In this document: positions 56,961-63,445 of the stretch, in pieces
Layout of the letters: each line of letters starts with the position of its first letter
Numbering within the stretch: the stretch's first letter is position 1
Assembly (NCBI GenBank): GCA_029246865.1
Contig: JAQWMI010000006.1
Coordinates: 1-63,445, forward strand
From: Alphaproteobacteria bacterium
GTDB lineage: Bacteria > Pseudomonadota > Alphaproteobacteria > HIMB59
Reading direction: 5' to 3'
Length of the DNA: 63,445 nucleotides
Made by a program: the position numbers and the translations under genes
The notes under the pieces: model-generated
What the model was told of the DNA's origin: nothing
Databases searched by the model: none
Seen by the model: the letters and a program-made list of their open reading frames with translations, nothing else

Positions 56961-57662
56961 TTAACCTCCAAGAAAAGACCTTCTTACTTCAGAATCATTT
57001 AGCAAGTCGCTACCTGTTCCAGTATATTTATTTTCTCCCATTACTAAAACATACCCTCTATCTGAAATATTTAGAGCTTGTCTTGCATTTTGCTCTACCA
57101 TTAGTATTGCTACATTTTTTTCTTTAATCCTTTGAATATGATCAAATAACTCATCCATCACTATTGGTGAAACACCTGCCGTAGGCTCGTCTAACATGAG
57201 AACTGAAGGTTTAATCATTAAAGCTCTTCCAATAGCAACTTGTTGTCTTTGTCCACCCGAAAGCTCGCCAACAATTTGATTTCTTTTTTCGAAAAGAACT
57301 GGAAATAATTCATATATTTCATCAATTGTTTCTTTATAGGAAGCATCTCTTAAGAAGCCGCCCATCTCTAAATTTTCTTGTACAGACATTTCAGTAAAAA
57401 CATTTTTTGTCTGAGGGACAAATGAAACACCCAATTTTACCCTAGTTTGTGTATTGAGATTAGATAAATCTTTCCCATCGATAGTCACTTCTCCTGAGGA
57501 AAGCTCTAACATTCCAAGCATTGCTTTCATCGCAGTTGATTTACCTGCACCATTAGGTCCAAGAATAGAAACAATTTCTCCTTTATTTACCTCAAAAGAA
57601 CAAGAATGAATAATATCTACACCACCGTAACCGCCAGATAAATTTTTAGCAGAGAAAAACAT
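56961..57662 (-). CDS. livF: branched-chain amino-acid ABC transporter ATPase LivF
   Basis: ATPase subunit. Walker A ILGPNGAGKST (about 34-44), Q-loop FVPQTKNVF, signature LSGGQRQQVAIGRAL, Walker B VLMLDEPTAGVSP, and the switch His region replaced by MVEQNA as usual in LivF. GGYGGVDIIHSCSFEVNKGE at the N-terminus is typical of LivF rather than LivG. 233 residues. Starts with ATG directly after livG and is followed directly by livH. Confidence 0.96.
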   Translation of the reverse strand: MFFSAKNLSGGYGGVDIIHSCSFEVNKGEIVSILGPNGAGKSTAMKAMLGMLELSSGEVTIDGKDLSNLNTQTRVKLGVSFVPQTKNVFTEMSVQENLEMGGFLRDASYKETIDEIYELFPVLFEKRNQIVGELSGGQRQQVAIGRALMIKPSVLMLDEPTAGVSPIVMDELFDHIQRIKEKNVAILMVEQNARQALNISDRGYVLVMGENKYTGTGSDLLNDSEVRRSFLGG

Positions 57663-58436
57663 TCAGTTAACACCTTTTCCGAGATAAGACTCAATTACTT
57701 TTTCATTTTTTTTTACTTCGTCAGCATTTCCTTCAAATAATACGGAACCTTCTGCTAAAACAATTACTGGTTCACAGAGTCTACTGATAAAATCCATATC
57801 ATGTTCAATCATACAAAAAGTATAACCTCGTTCCTTATTTAGTTTTAAGATAGAAGTTCCTATATCTTTTAGTAATGTTCTGTTAACTCCAGCTCCAACT
57901 TCATCTAAAAAAACAATTTTAGCATCAGCCATCATGGTTCTTCCTAGTTCTAGTAGTTTTTTTTGACCACCAGATAAATTTCCCGCAATTTCATTTGTCA
58001 AATGATTTAAATTTAAAAAGTCTAAGACTTCAAGAGCCTTATTTTGAATTTTTTTATCTTCTTGCTGAATTAATTTTGGGTTAAGCCAAGTATATAATAA
58101 ATTTTCACCTTTCTGGTTACCTGGAACCATCATTAAATTTTCCAATACTGTTAAATTTGTAAATTCATGAGCAATTTGAAAAGTTCTTAAAATTCCCATT
58201 GAAAATAATTCATAGGAAGGAATCCCAGTTATATCATTTTCTTCAAAGTAAACCTCTCCTTTTGATAAAGGTAGATTTCCAGTAATAACATTAAATAATG
58301 TACTTTTTCCTGATCCATTAGGTCCTATAATTCCAGTTATCGAGCCTTCTTGAATGGAAAGAGAGCAATTATTTAAGGCCTTTAAACCACCAAAATTTTT
58401 GGTTAAATTTTTTACCTCTATTATTTTTTTACTCAT
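57663..58436 (-). CDS. livG: branched-chain amino-acid ABC transporter ATPase LivG
   Basis: ATPase subunit and first gene of the reverse liv operon. Walker A IIGPNGSGKSTLFNVITG, LivG-specific insertion between Q-loop and signature (FQIAHEFTNLTVLENLMMVPGNQ), signature LSGGQKKLLELGRTM, Walker B KIVFLDEVGAGVN, and His-switch MIEHDMDFI. The usual LDEPxAG reads LDEVGAG. 257 residues. It faces mscS across a 118-base gap that must carry the liv promoter; an AT-rich TATAAT-like sequence lies in that gap. Confidence 0.96.
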   Translation of the reverse strand: MSKKIIEVKNLTKNFGGLKALNNCSLSIQEGSITGIIGPNGSGKSTLFNVITGNLPLSKGEVYFEENDITGIPSYELFSMGILRTFQIAHEFTNLTVLENLMMVPGNQKGENLLYTWLNPKLIQQEDKKIQNKALEVLDFLNLNHLTNEIAGNLSGGQKKLLELGRTMMADAKIVFLDEVGAGVNRTLLKDIGTSILKLNKERGYTFCMIEHDMDFISRLCEPVIVLAEGSVLFEGNADEVKKNEKVIESYLGKGVN

Positions 58437-58554
58437 TCTTAAACAATTCTTATATGAATTTACGATCTTTTTTCTAGAAATCTAGTATTTGTAATTCAAA
58501 TTTATTAATTTATAGATATACAGGTATTATATAGCTTATAATCAAATAAAATCT

Positions 58555-59646
58555 ATGAACATATTTAATGATATAATGGAGCAAATTCAATTTGTCTTTT
58601 CTCAAGGAGTTCTTGGAATAGGTCTTATTGATTTAGCCTTTATAATACTAGCTAGCATTTTTGCCATCATAGTAAGAAGTTTATTTGCAAAAATAGTTAT
58701 CAAAAGAATTAAAGTAATAATTGTTAAAACAGGTAATAATATTGATGACGCGTTATACGATGCCTTAATACCACCCCTTAAGCTTGTTCCCATAGTACTA
58801 GTATTTTTATTTATAACTTTGTTTACTCAAATTGATTCAACTCTAGGAATATACCTTCAAAAAATTAACAATACTCTTTCTACGATATTTATTTTTTGGC
58901 TTATACATCAGTCTTTAATTCCCCTTTCAAGTCTATTTAAAAGTTTGGAGAAAGTTTTTTCTAAAGGTCAGGTTCAGTGGCTAACCACATCAATCAAGTA
59001 TTTAGTTGTGTTTCTTGGTATAGTTGCAGTGCTAGAAGTTTGGGGGATTAAAATTGGACCAGTAATTGCTGGTCTGGGTTTATTTGGTGTAGCTGTTGCT
59101 CTAGGTGCGCAAGATTTATTTAAAAATTTAATTTCAGGTATAATGATATTATTAGAAAAACGTTTTGAGATAGGGGATATCATTGATGTGACAGGACATA
59201 CAGAAGGTACGGTTGAACATATTGGTTTTAGATCTACTGTTATTAGAAAATTTGACAGCACTCCCATATCAATTCCAAATCATATATTTGCAGAAGTTCC
59301 TGTTATAAATCTTACTGACAGAAAATACAGAAGGATTAATTGGACGATTGGCTTGGAGTATTCATCAACTTCTAAGCAATTAAAAGATATTACAGCTTTA
59401 ATTAGATCTTATATTGAAGAAAGTCCAGATTTTGTTGTTAATGAAAATTATTCATTAATGGTAAGACTAGATAAATTTAATGATAGCTCTATTGATATTA
59501 TTATTTACGGATTTACAAATACAAATAATTGGAAAGAATTTTTAAAAATTAAAGAAAGTTTGGCTATAAAAATAAAAGAAATTGTTGAAGACAATGAGTG
59601 TAGTTTTGCTTTTCCTTCAAGAACAATTTATACAGATAAGTCATAA
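58555..59646 (+). CDS. MscS-family mechanosensitive channel
   Basis: Tension-gated channel protecting against osmotic downshock. Four to five membrane helices in residues 15-195. The pore-lining helix and beta domain read AGLGLFGVAVALGAQDLFKNLISGIMILLEKRFEIGDIIDV, followed by TEGTVEHIGFRSTVIRKFDSTPISIPN and a C-terminal alpha/beta domain. 363 residues, larger than MscS (286) and closer to YnaI-type members. It is the first forward gene after the liv operon and is followed by tRNA-Arg. Confidence 0.92.
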   Translation: MNIFNDIMEQIQFVFSQGVLGIGLIDLAFIILASIFAIIVRSLFAKIVIKRIKVIIVKTGNNIDDALYDALIPPLKLVPIVLVFLFITLFTQIDSTLGIYLQKINNTLSTIFIFWLIHQSLIPLSSLFKSLEKVFSKGQVQWLTTSIKYLVVFLGIVAVLEVWGIKIGPVIAGLGLFGVAVALGAQDLFKNLISGIMILLEKRFEIGDIIDVTGHTEGTVEHIGFRSTVIRKFDSTPISIPNHIFAEVPVINLTDRKYRRINWTIGLEYSSTSKQLKDITALIRSYIEESPDFVVNENYSLMVRLDKFNDSSIDIIIYGFTNTNNWKEFLKIKESLAIKIKEIVEDNECSFAFPSRTIYTDKS

Positions 59647-59707
59647 AACCTTCAATTCTCAGACTTTACTTATACATAATAAACCTGTAAAAAATATTTA
59701 CCTTATT

Positions 59708-59784
<77 letters not shown>

Positions 59785-59942
59785 CAGTAGAAAACATTTC
59801 AGTTTAAAAAAGATAAGTACTTACCTATTCTGAATCAATCGACCTAATCTAGTAATTGAATACTACTCTAGATAACATCATTTAAATTTTTTAAATATTT
59901 AAATATCAAAGGCCAATTTCTGCGACAAACAATTAAAAAAAT

Positions 59943-61610
59943 CTATCGTTGGGAGATCTTCCAGTTGGTGTGATAGTAGGGTTGAATCGAAGAGGGACTT
60001 AAAATATTTTTTCCTAATATATGATCTGAGGCTTTTTCGCCAGTCATAATACTAGGAGCATTAAGGTTCCCATTACAAATTCTTGGAAAAACTGAAGAGT
60101 CGGCTACATATAAATGCGAAGTCCCTTTAACTTTGCAATGAGTGTCTACTACAGTAGTAGGATCATCCTTCTTACCCATTTTACATGTCCCGCAAGGATG
60201 GTAGGCGGATTCACAATGTTCTTGTACGAATTGATCTAAGGCTTGATCAGAGATCACATGGTCGCCAGGTTGTATTTCAGATCCTTTGTAAGGTAGGAGA
60301 GCTTTTTGGTTAAGTATTTCTCGGCTAAGACGTAGGGCTTTTCTAAATGTGATAAAATCCTCTTCGTGAGACATATAATTAAATTTAATCTTAGGTGCAA
60401 TTTCTGGTCGTGAAGTATGAATACGAACAAATCCTCGAGAGGGAGATCGCATGGGCCCTACATGAAGTTGAAACCCGTGTCCCTCACTAGGAGCAGTACC
60501 ATCATAGCGAATTGCAACGGGCAGAAAATGGAATTGTATATCAGGATAGGGTATATTTTTATCAGATCGAATAAATCCTAGTGTTTCAAATTGGTTGCTG
60601 GCCCCTAAGCCATTTTTAAATAACATCCATTGCAAACCAATACGTAGTTTCGATAATGGATTAAGATACTTAGATAGAGTAATAGGTTGAAGACATTTGA
60701 CTTGAAAATAGACCTCTAGATGATCTTGAAGATTTTGACCGACAGAAGGTAGATGATGAACAACGGGTATTCCTAAGGATTGCAAATCCTTCCCGTTGCC
60801 TATGCCGGAACGCTGTAGGATTGTTGGACTATTAATAGCACCGGCTGCTATCACCACATCTTTTTTAACTTTAATGATCTTGGTTTGGCCTTGATGGCTG
60901 AATTGAACTCCAACGGCTTGTTGATTATTAAAAATGATTTTATCTACCAATACTCTTGTGAGGAGCTGAACATTTTTTTTAGCTAGGGCTGGACGAAGAT
61001 AGGCTTTCGCTGCTGAAAAACGTGATCCCTGCCAAACCGTCATATCGGCAGCACCAAATCCTTCTTGTCGAAATCCATTGTAGTCCTCTAAGGAACTATA
61101 GCCAGCTTGCAGTGTTGCTTGAGTAAAAGCCTGATGTAATGGATTGGTTTGTTGCCCTCGAATTACATGTAGTGGTCCAGAGGTACCCCTAAACTCCGAT
61201 TGATGACCATGACTATTTTCCATCCGTTGAAAATACGGGAGAACATCTTGATAATCCCAACCTACTGCACCACTTTGAGCCCAATCATGATAATCACCGG
61301 CATTTCCTCTAACATAAATCATGCCGTTGATAGAGGACGACCCGCCAATTACTTTACCTCTTGGACAAACCAGTGATCTTCCTTTCAGACTTGTTTCGGG
61401 TTCTGCTTTATATCCCCAATCATATTGAGACATATTCATCGGATAAGAAAGCGCTGCGGGCATTTGAATCAATGGTCCCCAATCACTTCCTCCATACTCT
61501 AAAACTAAAACTTGATGGGAGGGGTTTTCTCCTAAACGATATGCCAGAGCTGATCCCGCTGAACCTGAACCGATTACAATATAATCTGGATGATCAAAAT
61601 AAGTATCCAT
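59943..61610 (-). CDS. betA: choline dehydrogenase (GMC oxidoreductase)
   Basis: FAD enzyme oxidising choline toward glycine betaine. FAD site IVIGSGSAGSALAYRLGE, then QMPAALSYPMNMSQYDWGYKAEPE, GRGK-like PRGKVIGGSSSINGMIYVRGNA, NLQDHLEVYFQ, SPSRGFVRI, the catalytic His in SAYHPCGTCKMG, and NGNLNAPSIMTGEKASD. The match to BetA is close throughout; 555 residues, normal. GC is about 40% and arginine is often CGN, unlike the neighbours. betB and betI are not adjacent. A few family members act on other alcohols, but BetA is the best call. Confidence 0.9.
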   Translation of the reverse strand: MDTYFDHPDYIVIGSGSAGSALAYRLGENPSHQVLVLEYGGSDWGPLIQMPAALSYPMNMSQYDWGYKAEPETSLKGRSLVCPRGKVIGGSSSINGMIYVRGNAGDYHDWAQSGAVGWDYQDVLPYFQRMENSHGHQSEFRGTSGPLHVIRGQQTNPLHQAFTQATLQAGYSSLEDYNGFRQEGFGAADMTVWQGSRFSAAKAYLRPALAKKNVQLLTRVLVDKIIFNNQQAVGVQFSHQGQTKIIKVKKDVVIAAGAINSPTILQRSGIGNGKDLQSLGIPVVHHLPSVGQNLQDHLEVYFQVKCLQPITLSKYLNPLSKLRIGLQWMLFKNGLGASNQFETLGFIRSDKNIPYPDIQFHFLPVAIRYDGTAPSEGHGFQLHVGPMRSPSRGFVRIHTSRPEIAPKIKFNYMSHEEDFITFRKALRLSREILNQKALLPYKGSEIQPGDHVISDQALDQFVQEHCESAYHPCGTCKMGKKDDPTTVVDTHCKVKGTSHLYVADSSVFPRICNGNLNAPSIMTGEKASDHILGKNILSPSSIQPYYHTNWKISQR

Positions 61611-62050
61611 AAAGAAGTATAACTATAATCAACTAATTTTAAAATTATATGAAAAATATTAAAAATTTATCAAAGTGTAAGGTAATTTTAAACCCATTAC
61701 TGAAAGGGAAATCTTATAAAAGAAAACTAAAGTTTAAAAAGAATATAAATCTGAACTAATAAAATAAAAAAGAGAACTATGGTTCGAATTAATTCCATTG
61801 TGTGATTATACTCATTACATTTTCTTTCAAACCAATTTCGTTAATACTTATTTGGTTCAGACAAAAAGAAATAATTTGCAAAATTTATTAATTTTGTAAA
61901 GTGAAATAATGAGCGAAAAAACATTAAAAAAAAATAGATCCCCACGAAACGAGTTAGAACGTCAATTAAACAAATACAATCATATTAAACTTATAGAATT
62001 TTTTTAATAAAATGTCATAATATTATGTTGAGAATTAGGTTAAGTTAAAA
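61611..62050. other. 440-base AT-rich intergenic region
   Basis: This lies between the divergent starts of betA and the DUF47 gene and should hold both promoters. It is much more AT-rich than its flanking genes. It contains two short forward frames: a Lys-rich 36-codon frame at 61649-61759, which I do not accept, and a 32-codon frame at 61909-62007, listed separately. I see no tRNA, terminator or clear operator. GGTTCGAAT at 61781-61789 repeats nine bases of the tRNA-Arg T arm. Confidence 0.6.
61909..62007 (+). CDS. possible 32-residue small protein
   Basis: ATG-to-TAA frame of 33 codons whose middle (RSPRNELERQLNKYNHIKLI) is charged and could be helical. Base composition in this stretch is less AT-rich than the surrounding gap and uses CGN codons like the downstream DUF47 gene. 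No ribosome binding site is obvious and no family is recognised. It ends 43 bases before the DUF47 start, so it could be a leader peptide or chance. Confidence 0.25.
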   Translation: MSEKTLKKNRSPRNELERQLNKYNHIKLIEFF

Positions 62051-62719
62051 ATGTTTAATTTTAAAAATAGTAAATTGTCTTTATTTGGAAATAGTAAAAA
62101 CTTAGAAAAAGATATGGATGAGTTTGTGAGCATTCTTTCAGAAGTGGGAATATCCTTTAAGTTAATTGTGAAAGATTTTTTATCCCATGCTACGGGTGAA
62201 AATTTTGAACAACGCATTGAAAAAATTACTGCAAAGGAAAGTCGAGCTGATACAGTAGTCAAACAAATCGAATACGCTCTCTATGAAGAGACTTTAATTC
62301 CTGATGCAAGAAGTGATGTCCTTCGACTTTTAGAGCACTTAGATGAAATCATTGGTATGTACCAGGGGAATTGCTATCGTTTCTCCATTCAACGACCGGA
62401 TTTTCCGCAGGAGCTTCATGCTGATTTACTTAGTCTGACGGACACCGCAGTCGATTGTGTGGAAACCCTATGTTTAACAGTTCGATCTTTTTTTAGAGAT
62501 GTTCGATCCGTCCGAGATAATGCCCATAAAGTTACCTTCTACGAGAAGGAGTCTGATATTAAGTCAAGTGATCTCGCTAGAAGGATTTTTAGTTCGAATT
62601 TAAACTTAGATCAAAAAATGCATTTAAGATATTTTGTTGAAAAAATAGACAGTATCTGTGATCGAGCAGAAGATATAGCGGATGAATTGATCATCTATGC
62701 AATTAAGCGATCTGTTTAA
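62051..62719 (+). CDS. DUF47/PhoU-like phosphate transport accessory protein
   Basis: PhoU-like all-helical protein of the DUF47 (TIGR00153) family, which pairs with PiT phosphate permeases. Typical pieces: EKITAKESRADTVVKQIEYALYEETLIPDARSDVLRLLEHLDEI and FYEKESDIKSSDLARRIF, with acidic metal-binding repeats E/D-xx-D. FVEKIDSICDRAEDIADEL closes it. 222 residues, normal. It is ten bases before pit. High GC (about 40-48% in places) and CGA/CGT arginines set it apart from the bulk of the window. Confidence 0.92.
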   Translation: MFNFKNSKLSLFGNSKNLEKDMDEFVSILSEVGISFKLIVKDFLSHATGENFEQRIEKITAKESRADTVVKQIEYALYEETLIPDARSDVLRLLEHLDEIIGMYQGNCYRFSIQRPDFPQELHADLLSLTDTAVDCVETLCLTVRSFFRDVRSVRDNAHKVTFYEKESDIKSSDLARRIFSSNLNLDQKMHLRYFVEKIDSICDRAEDIADELIIYAIKRSV

Positions 62720-62729
62720 TTCCTAGTCC

Positions 62730-63445
62730 ATGGAACTAACAATTATACTTTTCTTATTTGGCGGGCTATTTCTAGGCTGGTCCTTAGGGGCTAATGATGC
62801 AGCAAATGTCTTTGGGACGGCTGTAGGCACCCGAATGATCAGCTTTAAAACCGCCGCTCTTGTTTGTAGTATTTTTGTAGTTTTAGGATCGGTGATCAGC
62901 GGCGCTGGTACGACAGAGACGATTGCCAAACTGGGGGCTATTAATGCTTTGCCTGGTGCTTTTGCTTGTTGTTTGGCTGCTGGCTCTTCTGTTTATCTAA
63001 TGACTAAGGCTGGGTTACCTGTCTCTACTACACAGGCCATCGTTGGGGCTATTATTGGGTGGAACTTTTTCACATCCTCTAAGATAGACTACAATGTTTT
63101 AACAACAATATTGGCAACATGGGTTTTGTGTCCAATTTTAGCAGGAGTTATTGCTATTGGGATTTTTACCTTGGTCAAGAAAATTGTCTTCAACTCCAAA
63201 ATTCATATTTTAAGATTAGATGCCTATACTCGCTTAGCACTATTGCTGGCAGGGGCCTTTGGATCTTACAGTCTCGGAGCTAATAATATTGCAAACGTGA
63301 TGGGGGTCTTTGTTAATATATCTCCGTTTACAGATATTGAAATTACTAGTTTTTTTACTTTTACTTCCACAGAGCAACTATTTTTACTAGGCGGACTCGC
63401 CATTGCTGTAGGGGTGTTTACTTATTCAAAAAAAGTTATGTTCAC
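62730..63445 (+). CDS. pit: inorganic phosphate transporter, PiT family (3'-truncated by window edge)
   Basis: Membrane permease for inorganic phosphate coupled to cations. Begins MELTIILFLFGGLFLGWSLG, with the family signature GANDAANVFGTAVGTR and the second repeat entry GANNIANVMGVF at about residue 188. The 238 codons present are nearly all membrane helices; the rest lies beyond the window. Starts with ATG ten bases after the DUF47 gene, so the two are one operon. GC is about 45%, well above the window average. Substrate could include other phosphate-like anions. Confidence 0.93.
   Translation, partial: MELTIILFLFGGLFLGWSLGANDAANVFGTAVGTRMISFKTAALVCSIFVVLGSVISGAGTTETIAKLGAINALPGAFACCLAAGSSVYLMTKAGLPVSTTQAIVGAIIGWNFFTSSKIDYNVLTTILATWVLCPILAGVIAIGIFTLVKKIVFNSKIHILRLDAYTRLALLLAGAFGSYSLGANNIANVMGVFVNISPFTDIEITSFFTFTSTEQLFLLGGLAIAVGVFTYSKKVMF

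Noticed and set aside
58437-58554. CTAG-AAAT-CTAG repeat and TATAAT-like sequences in the livG-mscS gap as operator/promoters
   Set aside because: Too short and too common in AT-rich DNA to claim, though promoters for both genes must be in this gap.
61649-61759. 36-codon forward frame rich in Lys/Asn in the betA-DUF47 gap
   Set aside because: Composition is what random AT-rich DNA gives; no ribosome binding site and no structured or hydrophobic pattern.
61781-61789. GGTTCGAAT repeat of the tRNA-Arg T arm as a possible attachment site
   Set aside because: Nine bases of a motif shared by all tRNAs; the following bases do not match the tRNA 3' end, and no integrase is present.

Overview
The window is a dense, AT-rich stretch of bacterial chromosome (roughly 27-32% GC by eye over most of its length). 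Gene content and order are those of an alphaproteobacterium: proS-lolCD-dnaE, rpsB-tsf-pyrH-frr-uppS-cdsA-dxr-bamA-lpxD-fabZ-lpxA-lpxI-lpxB, trpEGDC-moaC-moeA-lexA, eno-ftsB-pdhABC-lpdA-lipA, ntrYX-trkA, DUF1015-serC-serA and an NDUFS4-like complex I accessory gene. Low GC, near-zero intergenic spacing, many 1-30 bp overlaps, frequent GTG/TTG starts and shortened proteins point to a streamlined, free-living and probably marine lineage (SAR11- or HIMB59/AEGEAN-169-like). I cannot name the genus. It is a Gram-negative heterotroph that makes lipid A and Kdo, tryptophan, serine, isoprenoids (MEP pathway), molybdenum cofactor and lipoate, and respires.

Layout. 1-5.7 kb: 3' end of proS, lolC, lolD, dnaE. 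5.7-17.5 kb: translation and envelope operon (rpsB to lpxB), preceded by a compact RNA leader that can form a pseudoknot over the rpsB ribosome binding site. 17.5-27.5 kb, reverse strand: a ten-gene overlapping operon running from a PpiD-like chaperone through trpE-G-D-C, moaC, moeA, lexA and gltX to gltA. 27.5-38.5 kb, forward: tpiA-secG-pyrG-kdsA-eno-ftsB and the pyruvate dehydrogenase/lipoate cluster. 38.5-47.6 kb: ispDF (reverse), then a forward run ntrY-ntrX-trkA and four small-molecule or DNA-repair enzymes, a gpt-like gene, and poorly known genes. 47.6-53.2 kb: a 29-residue membrane ORF, DUF1015, serC, a short serA, an amino-acid dehydrogenase, tRNA-Pro, a decayed gene and the NDUFS4-like gene. 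53.3-58.4 kb: branched-chain amino-acid ABC transporter livJ facing livGFHM across a strong hairpin. 58.5-59.8 kb: mscS and tRNA-Arg. 59.9-63.4 kb: betA and a DUF47-pit phosphate pair with clearly higher GC and CGN arginine codons, which looks like a later acquisition next to the tRNA.

How the parts work together: the forward operons couple translation, membrane lipid and outer-membrane assembly genes; tpiA-eno-pdh-lpdA-lipA with gltA (on the other strand) carry carbon from triose phosphate to citrate; lipA supplies the lipoate needed by the two lipoyl-domain proteins PdhB and PdhC. No complete new multi-gene system is evident. The best leads are the rpsB leader pseudoknot, an NtrX whose sigma-54 activator domain has decayed, head-to-head genes with touching start codons, a tiny membrane-protein ORF, and the compositional break after tRNA-Arg.
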